From contig NZ_JQNN01000001.1 in the NCBI RefSeq assembly GCF_000745265.1, positions 2,728,001 through 2,792,000 on the forward strand: a stretch of DNA of 64,000 nt, in the 5' to 3' direction. Source of the stretch: Massilia sp. 9096 (GTDB lineage Bacteria > Pseudomonadota > Gammaproteobacteria > Burkholderiales > Burkholderiaceae_D). How positions within the stretch are numbered: the first letter of the stretch is position 1; every line of letters begins with the position of its first letter. The translations under genes and the position numbers were made by a program. This document shows positions 27,102 through 37,925 of the stretch, one piece after another. Under the pieces are notes generated by a model that was not told the origin of the DNA, did no database searches, and was given only the letters and a program-made list of their open reading frames with translations.

Positions 27102-27812
27102 TTACAGCGCGCGGCGGATCAGCATTTCCTTGATCTTGCCGATCGCCTTGTTCGGATTCAGACCTTTCGGGCACACGTCCGTGCAGTTCATGATCGACTT
27201 GCAGCGGAACAGGCGGTACGGGTCTTCCAGGTTGTCCAGGCGGTCGTTGGTCGCTTCGTCGCGCGAGTCGGCGATGAAGCGGTAGGCCTGCAGCAGGCCG
27301 GCCGGGCCGACGAACTTATCCGGGTTCCACCAGAACGACGGGCACGAGGTCGAGCAGCAGGCGCACAGGATGCACTCGTACAGGCCGTCCAGCTCTTCGC
27401 GCTGTTCGGGCGACTGCAGACGCTCTTTCTCCGGCGGGATCGACTCGTTGATCAGGTAAGGCTTGACCGAGTGATACTGCTTGAAGAAGTTGGTCATGTC
27501 CACGATCAGGTCGCGGATGACCGGCAGGCCCGGCAGCGGACGCAGCACGATCGGCTGCTTCAGCTCGTTCAGGTTGGTGGTGCAGGCCAGGCCGTTCTTG
27601 CCGTTGATGTTCATTGCGTCCGAACCGCACACGCCTTCGCGGCAGGAACGGCGCAGTGCGATCGAATCGTCGACGTCGGACTTGATGCGCTGCAGGACGT
27701 CGAGCAGCATCTTGTCGGTGTCTTTCAGCTCGACCGTGTAGTCTTGCATGTAAGGCTTCGTATCCTTGTCCGGATCGTAGCGGTAAATCTTCAGTTGGAC
27801 TGTGCGTGCCAT
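27102..27812 (-). CDS. sdhB: Succinate dehydrogenase iron-sulfur subunit
   Basis: 236 residues. 2Fe-2S ligands lie in [22 protein letters not shown]; the 4Fe-4S and 3Fe-4S clusters use [12 protein letters not shown] and [17 protein letters not shown]. The Trp-rich [16 protein letters not shown] near the quinone site is intact. It carries electrons from the SdhA flavin to ubiquinone at the membrane anchor. It follows sdhA after 35 bases. Confidence 0.97.
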   Translation of the reverse strand: MARTVQLKIYRYDPDKDTKPYMQDYTVELKDTDKMLLDVLQRIKSDVDDSIALRRSCREGVCGSDAMNINGKNGLACTTNLNELKQPIVLRPLPGLPVIRDLIVDMTNFFKQYHSVKPYLINESIPPEKERLQSPEQREELDGLYECILCACCSTSCPSFWWNPDKFVGPAGLLQAYRFIADSRDEATNDRLDNLEDPYRLFRCKSIMNCTDVCPKGLNPNKAIGKIKEMLIRRAL

Positions 27813-27847
27813 TTGTTTTACCTAAATAATCTGTTGTACTCGAACGC

Positions 27848-29626
27848 TTAGAACGTACGGGGCTTCGGTTTGAAGGTGTCGACCGTCAGCGGCTTGGTCA
27901 CGACCGGCTTGTACTCGAGGCGGTTGCCGTTCGAGTAGAACAGCGAGTGCTTCATCCAGTTGTCGTCGTCGCGGTTCGGGAAGTCGCTGTGGGCGTGGGC
28001 GCCGCGCGATTCCTTGCGCGCCGCGGCCGACACGATGGTCGCCTTGGCCACTTCGATCAGGTTGTCCAGCTCGATCGCTTCGATGCGCGCGGTGTTGAAC
28101 ACCTTCGACTTGTCCTTGAACGACACGTGCTTGCGGCGCTCGTCCAGCTTCATGATCTCGCGCACGCCTTCGTCCATCAGGGCCTGGGTACGGAACACGC
28201 CGCAGAACTTCTGCATCGTGGCGCGGATGTCGTTGGCGACGTGCTGCACCTTCTCGCCGCCGGTCGAGGTTTCCAGCGCATTCAGGCGGCCCAGCGCGTA
28301 GTCGGCGAAGTCGCCCGGCAGCGCGCGGTTGCCCTGCTCTTTCAGGTTCTGCGCGACGATGTGGTTGCCGGCCGCGCGGCCGAACACCACCAGGTCGAGC
28401 AGCGAGTTGGTGCCCAGGCGGTTGGCGCCGTGCACCGACACGCACGAGCATTCGCCGATCGCGTACAGGCCGTTGACGATCTTCTGGCCGCCGGTACCGT
28501 CCGGAGCCACGACCTGGCCGTGGATGTTGGTCGGGATGCCTCCCATCTGGTAGTGGATGGTCGGGACGACCGGGATCGGTTCCTTGGTCGCGTCGACGTT
28601 GGCGAACTTGTGGCCGATTTCCAGGATCGACGGCAGGCGCTTGCGGATCGTGTCCGCGCCGATGTGGCGCAGGTCCAGCAGCACGTGGTCCTTGTTCGGG
28701 CCGACGCCGCGGCCTTCCTTGATCTCCTGGTCCATCGAGCGCGACACGAAGTCGCGCGGCGCCAGGTCCTTCAGGGTCGGCGCGTAGCGCTCCATGAAGC
28801 GTTCGCCGTTGCTGTTGATCAGGATGCCGCCTTCGCCGCGCACGCCTTCGGTGATCAGCACGCCCGCGCCGGCCACGCCGGTCGGGTGGAATTGCCAGAA
28901 CTCCATGTCTTCAAGCGGCAGGCCGGCGCGTGCCGCCATGCCCAGGCCGTCGCCGGTGTTGATGAAGGCGTTGGTCGAGGCCGCGAAGATACGGCCGGCG
29001 CCGCCGGTCGCGAACACGGTGGTCTTGGCTTGCAGCATCATCACGTCGCCGGTTTCCATTTCCAGCGCGATCACGCCGAGCACGTCGCCGTCGGCGTTGC
29101 GGACCAGGTCGAGCGCCTGCCATTCGACGAAGAATTTCGTGCGCGAGCGGACGTTGCGCTGGTACAGCGTGTGCAGCAGCGCGTGGCCGGTACGGTCGGC
29201 GGCGGCGCAGGCGCGCTGCACCGGCTTCTCGCCGAAGTTGGCGGTGTGGCCGCCGAACGGACGCTGGTAGATGGTGCCGTCCGGGTTACGGTCGAACGGC
29301 ATGCCGAAGTGCTCGAGCTCATACACGACCTTCGGTGCTTCGCGGCACATGAATTCGATCGCATCCTGGTCGCCCAGGTAGTCCGAGCCCTTGACGGTGT
29401 CGAACATGTGCCAGTACCAGTCGTCTTCGCTCATGTTGCCCAGCGAGGCGCCGATGCCGCCCTGCGCGGCGACGGTGTGCGAGCGGGTTGGGAAGACCTT
29501 CGACAGCACAGCAACGTTCAGGCCGGCGTTGGACAGTTGCAGCGCGGCGCGCAGGCCGGAACCGCCGGCGCCGACGATCACCACATCGAAGTGGCGGGTG
29601 GGAATTGCAGATTTGATTGCTGCCAC
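27848..29626 (-). CDS. sdhA: Succinate dehydrogenase flavoprotein subunit
   Basis: 592 residues. FAD dinucleotide fold VIVGAGGSGLRAALQLS; SHTVAAQGGIGASLGN with the His that bonds FAD covalently; the succinate-site HFDP/HGANRLGTNSLLDLVVFGRAAG region; and the capping-domain Arg in MDQEIKEGRGVG. It oxidises succinate to fumarate on the cytoplasmic face of the inner membrane. Start ATG 29626 lies three bases after sdhD. Complete, no lesions seen. Confidence 0.97.
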   Translation of the reverse strand: MAAIKSAIPTRHFDVVIVGAGGSGLRAALQLSNAGLNVAVLSKVFPTRSHTVAAQGGIGASLGNMSEDDWYWHMFDTVKGSDYLGDQDAIEFMCREAPKVVYELEHFGMPFDRNPDGTIYQRPFGGHTANFGEKPVQRACAAADRTGHALLHTLYQRNVRSRTKFFVEWQALDLVRNADGDVLGVIALEMETGDVMMLQAKTTVFATGGAGRIFAASTNAFINTGDGLGMAARAGLPLEDMEFWQFHPTGVAGAGVLITEGVRGEGGILINSNGERFMERYAPTLKDLAPRDFVSRSMDQEIKEGRGVGPNKDHVLLDLRHIGADTIRKRLPSILEIGHKFANVDATKEPIPVVPTIHYQMGGIPTNIHGQVVAPDGTGGQKIVNGLYAIGECSCVSVHGANRLGTNSLLDLVVFGRAAGNHIVAQNLKEQGNRALPGDFADYALGRLNALETSTGGEKVQHVANDIRATMQKFCGVFRTQALMDEGVREIMKLDERRKHVSFKDKSKVFNTARIEAIELDNLIEVAKATIVSAAARKESRGAHAHSDFPNRDDDNWMKHSLFYSNGNRLEYKPVVTKPLTVDTFKPKPRTF

Positions 29627-29629
29627 GAT

Positions 29630-30001
29630 TTAAACGCTCCAGAGAATTTGCACGGACCAGACGGCGCAGGAAACCAGCCAGATGATCGAGAAGATCATCA
29701 GCACCAGGCGCACGCCGATGTTCTTGATGTAGTCCATGAAGATGTCACGCACGCCGACCCAGACGTGGTAGAAGATACCGAGCAGGGTCGCGGCGGTGAA
29801 CAGCTTGAACCACTGGTGCGAGAACAGGCCGGCCCAGCCTTCGTAGCTGAAGTTGTGGGCGCCAAAGAACGAGACGAGCAGGATGACGGTGTAGATCGCC
29901 AGCACCAGGCCGGTCAGGCGCTGGATCAGCCAGTCGCCGATGCCGTAGTGGGCGCCGACGACCAGGCGGCGCGGTCCGATGTTGTTGTTATTGTTTGCCA
30001 T
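29630..30001 (-). CDS. sdhD: Succinate dehydrogenase membrane anchor subunit D
   Basis: 123 residues from ATG 30001. An Asn-rich start (MANNNNN) is followed by three helices (about 25-45, 58-78, 92-115). GDWLIQRLTGLVLAIYT and FYHVWVGVRDIFMDYI, with the haem-ligand His in the second helix, are the SdhD signatures. It partners SdhC in binding haem b and ubiquinone. It begins one base after the sdhC stop. Confidence 0.94.
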   Translation of the reverse strand: MANNNNNIGPRRLVVGAHYGIGDWLIQRLTGLVLAIYTVILLVSFFGAHNFSYEGWAGLFSHQWFKLFTAATLLGIFYHVWVGVRDIFMDYIKNIGVRLVLMIFSIIWLVSCAVWSVQILWSV

Positions 30002-30002
30002 T

Positions 30003-30425
30003 TCAAAAGACTCCAAACAGTTTCAGGGCCACCAGCAGGATCAGGATCACGTCGATCACCATCACCCAGCGCGCGGTGCGCTGCGAGTCGTCCTTGTCCA
30101 GGGCGATGTGGTTGTCCATGAACAGGTGGCGGATGCCGCCGATGAAATGGTGGATGTAGCCTGCGGCCAGCACCAGCACGATCAGCTTGACGAAGCCATT
30201 GCTCATGATGCCGGCAAAATGCGCGTACGTGGTTTCGGAGACCAGGCTCTGTTCCAGCAGGTACAGCAGGAACGGCAAGGCCAGGAACAGCACGAAGCCG
30301 CTGATGCGGTGCAGGATCGAGACGATCGCCGACGGCGGCTGCTTGTAGTTCATCGTGATATCCGTAATGTTGATATTACGGATCGGCTGCCCTCGCTTTT
30401 TTAGCTCAGTGATGGCTTCGGACAT
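30003..30425 (-). CDS. sdhC: Succinate dehydrogenase cytochrome b556 subunit C
   Basis: 140 residues. SAIVSILHRISGFVLFL carries the conserved quinone-site Ser/Arg, and AGYIHHFIGGIRHLFMD the haem histidine. Three helices. A GGGAGGTG ribosome site precedes the ATG. It opens the structural part of the sdh operon, 231 bases after the gntR stop. Confidence 0.95.
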   Translation of the reverse strand: MSEAITELKKRGQPIRNINITDITMNYKQPPSAIVSILHRISGFVLFLALPFLLYLLEQSLVSETTYAHFAGIMSNGFVKLIVLVLAAGYIHHFIGGIRHLFMDNHIALDKDDSQRTARWVMVIDVILILLVALKLFGVF

Positions 30426-30581
30426 GCTACACCTCCCTCTAATACTGAATAGTTATCTACCCGCAATTTGGTCGCCTGGAAATCGCCGGCCGGGGCCTCT
30501 CCGACGCTTTCCGAAAAACAAAGCATTGTATCTGCTACAAGCGAAACATGCACCAGCATAGAGCTAGCTCAAAAGCTGTTC

Positions 30582-30655
30582 AAACGCCACACGAACTCTA
30601 GCGAACGGCAGCTGTGCTGTTGGCATGCAACGCACGCTCGGTGCGTGTGGCGTTT
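30582..30655 (-). promoter_or_regulatory. Long inverted repeat with an alternative inner hairpin between gntR and sdhC
   Basis: Perfect 12-bp arms AAACGCCACACG (30582-30593) and CGTGTGGCGTTT (30644-30655), 50 bases apart, directly after the gntR stop. A short hairpin CGCAC-gctcg-GTGCG (30631-30645) overlaps the inner edge of one arm, so the two folds compete. No strong T tract follows on the minus strand. It may attenuate gntR read-through into sdhC or protect the message. The rest of the gap holds only a possible -10 (TACAAT on the minus strand). Confidence 0.5.
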
Positions 30656-30656
30656 C

Positions 30657-31481
30657 TCATGACAGTTCGTTCTGGTAGTGGTGCTGCGCAGTCAGATACA
30701 AACCGCGCCGCAATTCCACCGCCTTGTCGCCATACGTGAACGACACCCGATCCACGCACAGCAGCGGCGCGCCTTCCGCGATCTTCAACAGCTGGGCATT
30801 CGCGGCGTCGGCCGCCACGGCGCGGATCTTCTCGGTCGCGCGGATCATGCGCGTGCCGAACTCGGACTCGAACAAGCCGTACATCGGTCCCTTGTATTCC
30901 GCCAGCCGCTCCGCCGTCAGGCCCTTGAACAGCTGCCCGGGCAGCCACAGCTCTTCCAGGATGGTCGGCGCGCCGTCGAAGGTCATCAGGCGCTTGATGT
31001 AGACCACCGCGTCGCCCGATTTCAGGTCGAGCAGGCGCGCCACCTCGGCCGGCGCACGGATGCGCTTGACTTCGAGGTAGTCGTGGTCGGGATGATGGGG
31101 CACGCCCTCGTCGGGCATCAGTTTCAGGAAGCGGAAGTGGGCGCGCGCCTCGTTGTGGCTGGCCACGAAGGTGCCTTTGCCCTGGCGCCGCACGACCAGG
31201 TGCTCGGCCGCCAGCTCGTCGATCGCCTTGCGCACCGTGCCCTGGCTGACCTTGTAGCGGCCGGCCAGCTCGACCTCGCTGGGGATCAGTTCGCCCGGCT
31301 TCCATTCGCCGGACTGCAGGCTCTGGGTGATCAGGGCCTTGATCTGCTGGTACAGCGGAGAGAACGTCGGCGATGGCGTCGCTCCGGAATTCACGCCACC
31401 GGCGCCGGCCGCATTGCTTGCCGCGGCGCCATTGCTGTTCGGATTTGACGGAGCTTGGTTCATGGACTGCGATTTTTTCAC
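30657..31481 (-). CDS. GntR-family (HutC-type) regulator of the TCA block
   Basis: 274 residues (ATG 31481, or 31463). After a disordered Asn/Gly/Ala-rich leader (about 8-40), the winged HTH (about 42-110) has PLYQQIKALITQSLQSGEWKPGELIPSEVELAGRYKVSQGTVRKAIDEL. The UTRA/chorismate-lyase-like effector domain (about 125-270) has EELWLPGQLFKGL and LLCVDRVSFTYGDKAVELRRGLYL. It lies head-to-head with mdh and is followed by sdhC, the arrangement conserved in Burkholderiales, so it probably controls both arms through the palindrome at 31523. The effector, probably an organic acid, is unknown. Confidence 0.9.
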   Translation of the reverse strand: MKKSQSMNQAPSNPNSNGAAASNAAGAGGVNSGATPSPTFSPLYQQIKALITQSLQSGEWKPGELIPSEVELAGRYKVSQGTVRKAIDELAAEHLVVRRQGKGTFVASHNEARAHFRFLKLMPDEGVPHHPDHDYLEVKRIRAPAEVARLLDLKSGDAVVYIKRLMTFDGAPTILEELWLPGQLFKGLTAERLAEYKGPMYGLFESEFGTRMIRATEKIRAVAADAANAQLLKIAEGAPLLCVDRVSFTYGDKAVELRRGLYLTAQHHYQNELS

Positions 31482-31522
31482 AAATCCCCCTCTGCGTCCA
31501 GTGCAGAGAGACCAAGATTATG

Positions 31523-31538
31523 TGTCTTATATAAGACA
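31523..31538. promoter_or_regulatory. Palindromic operator between gntR and mdh
   Basis: Perfect 16-bp palindrome TGTCTTAT / ATAAGACA, 42 bases upstream of the gntR start and 214 before mdh. Its form suits a GntR-family dimer. No second copy was seen at sdhC or acnA. Confidence 0.75.
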
Positions 31539-31751
31539 TATGATATGAATTGACAGATGGATTACGCGAGGACTACACTCGCGGTCGATTGTGCGTGGGC
31601 GCGCCCGCAAGGCCACGCGCCACATGTTCAAATTGCGGATACGATTTTGGTATGATTGCAGTTTCATTCAACCGGCGTATCCTCGGCGTCGCTACTTATT
31701 TGCGTTACGTTTCCGTTTCGCTTTTCCGTTTCCCACACTTGGAGATTCATC

Positions 31752-32744
31752 ATGGCTAAAACCCCAATGCGCGTTGCCGTCACCGGCGCGGCCGGCCAGA
31801 TCGGCTATTCCCTGCTGTTCCGCATCGCCAACGGCGACATGCTGGGCAAGGACCAGCCGGTCATTCTGCAGCTGCTCGAAATCGATAACGAAAAAGCACA
31901 GAAAGCGCTCAAGGGCGTCATGATGGAAATCGACGACTGCGCATTCCCGCTGCTGGCCGGCATGACCGCGCACAGCGACCCGATGACCGCATTCAAGGAC
32001 GCCGACGTGGCCCTGCTGGTCGGCGCGCGTCCGCGCGGCCCGGGCATGGAGCGCAAGGACCTGCTGGAAGCCAACGCCCAGATCTTTACCGTGCAGGGCA
32101 AGGCGCTGGACGCCGTCGCTTCGCGCGACGTCAAAGTGCTGGTGGTCGGCAACCCGGCCAACACCAACGCCTACATCGCGATGAAATCGGCGCCGAACCT
32201 GCCGGCCAAGAACTTCACCGCCATGCTGCGGCTGGACCACAACCGCGCGCTGTCGCAAGTGGCCGCCAAGGCCGGCAAGCCGGTCGGCTCGATCGAAAAG
32301 ATGATCGTGTGGGGCAACCACTCGCCGACCATGTACGCCGACTACCGCTTCGCCACCGCCGACGGCCAGTCGCTGAAGGACATGATCAACGACCAGGAAT
32401 GGAACGCCAACACCTTCCTGCCGACCGTGGGCAAGCGCGGCGCCGCCATCATCGACGCGCGCGGCGCCTCGTCGGCCGCTTCGGCCGCCAACGCCGCCAT
32501 CGACCACGTGCGTGACTGGGTGCTGGGCACCAACGGCAAGTGGACCACGATGGGCATCCCGTCGGACGGTTCGTACGGCATCCCGGAAGGCATCGTGTTC
32601 GGCTTCCCGGTGACCACCGAAAACGGCGAGTACAAGATCGTGCAAGGCCTGGACATCGACCAGTTCTCGCAAGAGCGCATCAACAAGACGCTGGACGAGC
32701 TCAACGAAGAGCGCAACGGCGTGGCGCACCTGCTGGGCCAGTAA
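31752..32744 (+). CDS. mdh: Malate dehydrogenase
   Basis: 330 residues, the LDH-like cytosolic type usual in Betaproteobacteria. NAD fold [21 protein letters not shown]; substrate-binding Arg in [26 protein letters not shown] with the catalytic Asp; [16 protein letters not shown] with the catalytic His. GGAG lies 11 bases before the ATG. It interconverts malate and oxaloacetate, feeding citrate synthase encoded on the opposite arm. Divergent from gntR with a shared control region. Confidence 0.97.
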   Translation: MAKTPMRVAVTGAAGQIGYSLLFRIANGDMLGKDQPVILQLLEIDNEKAQKALKGVMMEIDDCAFPLLAGMTAHSDPMTAFKDADVALLVGARPRGPGMERKDLLEANAQIFTVQGKALDAVASRDVKVLVVGNPANTNAYIAMKSAPNLPAKNFTAMLRLDHNRALSQVAAKAGKPVGSIEKMIVWGNHSPTMYADYRFATADGQSLKDMINDQEWNANTFLPTVGKRGAAIIDARGASSAASAANAAIDHVRDWVLGTNGKWTTMGIPSDGSYGIPEGIVFGFPVTTENGEYKIVQGLDIDQFSQERINKTLDELNEERNGVAHLLGQ

Positions 32745-32785
32745 TACCGCGCGCGCACCGCGCACGCTACATTGAGTCAAGACGT

Positions 32786-32807
32786 CGCCCCGGCGCAGGC
32801 CGGGGCG
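32786..32807 (+). terminator. Candidate terminator hairpin after mdh
   Basis: Stem CGCCCCGG / CCGGGGCG with a six-base loop, 41 bases past the mdh stop. The following T-rich stretch is weak, so it may only attenuate. Confidence 0.5.
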
Positions 32808-32835
32808 GCGATTCCCTTTACATTCATCCACTGAC

Positions 32836-33849
32836 ATGCACCCTTCCGAGGTTTTATTCCAGGGCCAACGCCAGCCGCTGCTGCTCCCCGTCTGCGACCA
32901 TTACGCCGGCAGCGAGAAGCTCATGCGCAAGTCGATGGCTTTGCAACAAGAGCTTGGGCCCCTCTTCGACATCACCTTCGACTGCGAGGACGGCGCCAGC
33001 GCCGGCCGCGAGCGCGAGCACGCCGAGCTGGCCGCCAGCCTGCTGCGCTCCGGCGACAACGCATTCGGCCGCATCGGCGCGCGCCTGCACGACGTGGGGA
33101 GTGAGCATTTCTCGCGCGACGTCGAGACCGTCGTCGGCGCGGCCGGGCACGCCCTGGCCTACGTGGTGCTGCCGAAAGTCGAGGGCGTGGCCGACGTGCT
33201 GCGCGCCCAGGAGATCGTCAACCGCGCCGCCGCCGCGGCCGGACGCACGCCCGACAATCCGCTGCCGCTGCACGTGCTGATCGAGACCCACGGCGCGCTG
33301 CGCGAGGTGTTCCAGGTCGCCGCCCTGCCCCAGGTCGAGTGCCTGTCGTTCGGCATCATGGATTTCGTCTCAGCGCATTACGGCGCGATTCCCGACACCG
33401 CGATGCGCTCGCCGGGTCAATTTACCCATCCGCTGGTGGTGCGCGCCAAGCTGGAAATGGTTGCGGCATGTCATGCGTATGACAAAGTCCCTTCGCATAA
33501 TGTGACGACCGAGATCAAGGACGGTGCGGTCATCGTCGATGACGCCCGCCGCGCCGCCCGCGAATTCGGCTTCACGCGCATGTGGAGCATCCATCCGGGG
33601 CAGATCCGGCCGATCGTCGATGCGTTCACGCCACGCCTGGAAGACGTCGACGCCGCGGCGCGCATCCTGCACGCTGCGATCGCCGCCGACTGGGGCCCGA
33701 TCGCCCAGGATGGCCGCTTGCACGACCGCGCCAGCTACCGATATTATTGGACGGTGTTGCAGCGCGCGAAGCTGGCCGGCCTTGCGCTGCCGGAGACCGC
33801 GGCGGCACTCGTCAATCAACCGGAATCCATCCAATGGCCATCAACCTGA
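32836..33849 (+). CDS. HpcH/HpaI-CitE-family CoA-ester lyase
   Basis: 337 residues. TIM-barrel lyase related to malyl-CoA/citramalyl-CoA lyase and the CitE beta chain. FDITFDCEDGASAGRE (metal/acid region), YVVLPKVEG, LHVLIETHGALREV, LSFGIMDFVSAHYGA and MWSIHPGQIRPI match the family's barrel strands. No citrate lyase alpha or gamma genes are nearby, so it is not citrate lyase proper. In Burkholderiales it sits beside mdh and acnA and may cleave or hydrolyse malyl-CoA-type esters. The exact substrate is open. Confidence 0.85.
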   Translation: MHPSEVLFQGQRQPLLLPVCDHYAGSEKLMRKSMALQQELGPLFDITFDCEDGASAGREREHAELAASLLRSGDNAFGRIGARLHDVGSEHFSRDVETVVGAAGHALAYVVLPKVEGVADVLRAQEIVNRAAAAAGRTPDNPLPLHVLIETHGALREVFQVAALPQVECLSFGIMDFVSAHYGAIPDTAMRSPGQFTHPLVVRAKLEMVAACHAYDKVPSHNVTTEIKDGAVIVDDARRAAREFGFTRMWSIHPGQIRPIVDAFTPRLEDVDAAARILHAAIAADWGPIAQDGRLHDRASYRYYWTVLQRAKLAGLALPETAAALVNQPESIQWPST

Positions 33850-34355
33850 AACAACTTCTCGCCGCCTGCGCCGTCGCGCTCGCGGCCGCCGGCCTGTGCG
33901 CGCCCGCGGCCGCCGAAGACATCCACAAAACCCACCCGAAGGCCACCGAGGTCCTGAAAGCCAAGGCCAAGGCCAAGCACAAGAAGGCCAAGAAGGAAGA
34001 GGCGGAGGCCTCGCCGGTCGCCGACGACGAGCCGGAACCGGACATCACCGACACCGCCGTCACCGATTACTCGTGCGAATTGAACAACAAGGTCGTCATC
34101 TACACGAATGAGAAGGATGACGGCCACATCGCGCTGCGCTGGAAGAACCGCCTGCACCGCCTCGACCGCGTCGGCACCACCACCGGCGCCCAGCGCTTCG
34201 AGAACACCAAATTCGGCCTGATCTGGATCGGCATCCCGGCCAAGGGCATCCTGCTCGACTCCAAGCTGAACCGCCAGCTGGCCAACGAATGCAAGCCCGC
34301 CGAACCCAAGCCGATCGTCGCCGCTGCGCCGGCGCCGGCGGAAAAGAAGTCGTAA
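33834..34355 (+). CDS. Exported MliC-like protein with Lys-rich insert
   Basis: 173 residues. A signal peptide ending APAAA is followed by a strongly basic, then acidic, low-complexity region (KAKAKAKHKKAKKEEAEAS, about 42-62). A compact beta domain (about 80-155) has YSCELNNKVVIYTN, ALRWKNRLHRLDRV and GLIWIGIPAKGILLDS, ending at a second Cys in NEC. This resembles the C-type lysozyme inhibitor fold (MliC), whose disulfide joins equivalent cysteines. It overlaps the lyase gene by 16 bases and precedes acnA, an odd place for an envelope protein. Lysozyme inhibition is inferred from fold only. Confidence 0.62.
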   Translation: MAINLKQLLAACAVALAAAGLCAPAAAEDIHKTHPKATEVLKAKAKAKHKKAKKEEAEASPVADDEPEPDITDTAVTDYSCELNNKVVIYTNEKDDGHIALRWKNRLHRLDRVGTTTGAQRFENTKFGLIWIGIPAKGILLDSKLNRQLANECKPAEPKPIVAAAPAPAEKKS

Positions 34356-34386
34356 GTAACAACAAAATCCCACTGAAGGAGTCTTT

Positions 34387-37095
<2,709 letters not shown>

Positions 37096-37155
37096 ACCGC
37101 CATCGCCCTCGCCCGCCCGCGCATGCGCGGGTGTGCGTGAGTGGCGTGGAGAAGC

Positions 37156-37193
37156 AAAAAGGCCGGAACCCGCAAAGGTTCCGGCCTTTTTTT
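37156..37193. terminator. Bidirectional terminator between acnA and piuC
   Basis: AAAAAGGCCGGAACC, loop CGCAAA, GGTTCCGGCC and TTTTTTT: a 15-bp stem with A and T tracts on both sides, serving both convergent genes. Confidence 0.95.
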
Positions 37194-37213
37194 ATCGATG
37201 GGTTTCCAGCCGG

Positions 37214-37912
37214 TCAGGTCTCCGCCCACATCCTCAACAGGTTGTGATAATGCCCGGTCAGCCCCACCAGCTCCGGCGTGTCGCCCACGCGCGCGCGCAA
37301 GGCCTGGATGTGGGTGTCGAGTTCGAACAGCATCGCGCGGCGCGCATCGTCGCGCACCATGCTCTGCACCCACAGGAAGGAGGCGACGCGCTCGCCGCGC
37401 GTCACCGGCAGCACCTCGTGCACGCTGGTCGACGGATAGACGATGGCGTCGCCGGCCGCCAGCTTGACGTCGTGCGAGCCGTAGGCGTCGATCACCGACA
37501 GTTCGCCGCCGTCGTATTCGTGCGGTTCGCTCAGGAACACGGTGCAGGAGACGTCGGTGCGCACCGGCGCCGCGCCGCGCTGGCTGCGGATCGCGCCGTC
37601 CACGTGCGGCCCGTAATGTTCGCCGCCCTGGACACCGTCGACGCTGGCCGCGTAGCGGTTGAAGAACGGCGGCAGCACGCGCAACGGCAGCACGCTCGAG
37701 AAAAACAACGGATGCGCCATCAGGGCCGCGCTGACGGCCTGGCCCAGCTCGAGCGCCAGCGGCGAGCCTTCGGGCAGCTGGCGGTTGCGCTTGACCTGCG
37801 CGCCCTGGCTGCCGACGCTGGCGCGGCCGTCGACCCAGGCCGCCGCCTCGAGCTGCGCACGCATCGCCTTCACCTGAGCCGGCGTCAGCACGCCGGGGAT
37901 GTGCAGCATCAT
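37214..37912 (-). CDS. piuC: PiuC/YbiX-type Fe(II)/2-oxoglutarate PKHD hydroxylase
   Basis: 232 residues. The double-stranded beta-helix has the iron ligands HVD ([11 protein letters not shown]) and His in [17 protein letters not shown], plus the 2-oxoglutarate Arg in the same segment. PiuC genes accompany catecholate-siderophore TonB receptors and are iron-repressed; the hydroxylated substrate is not known. It lies 13 bases downstream of the TonB receptor on the same strand, so it is in the Fur-controlled transcript. Confidence 0.93.
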   Translation of the reverse strand: MMLHIPGVLTPAQVKAMRAQLEAAAWVDGRASVGSQGAQVKRNRQLPEGSPLALELGQAVSAALMAHPLFFSSVLPLRVLPPFFNRYAASVDGVQGGEHYGPHVDGAIRSQRGAAPVRTDVSCTVFLSEPHEYDGGELSVIDAYGSHDVKLAAGDAIVYPSTSVHEVLPVTRGERVASFLWVQSMVRDDARRAMLFELDTHIQALRARVGDTPELVGLTGHYHNLLRMWAET

Positions 37913-37925
37913 GGCTGGCTCCCGG

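Noticed and set aside
27947..30121. 724-codon plus-strand frame opposite sdhA/sdhD
   Set aside because: Antisense shadow; the product is low-complexity and the sdh genes are intact.
32836..33849. Annotation as citrate lyase beta subunit
   Set aside because: No alpha, gamma or accessory citrate lyase genes are nearby; context is the TCA block, so only the family-level name is used.
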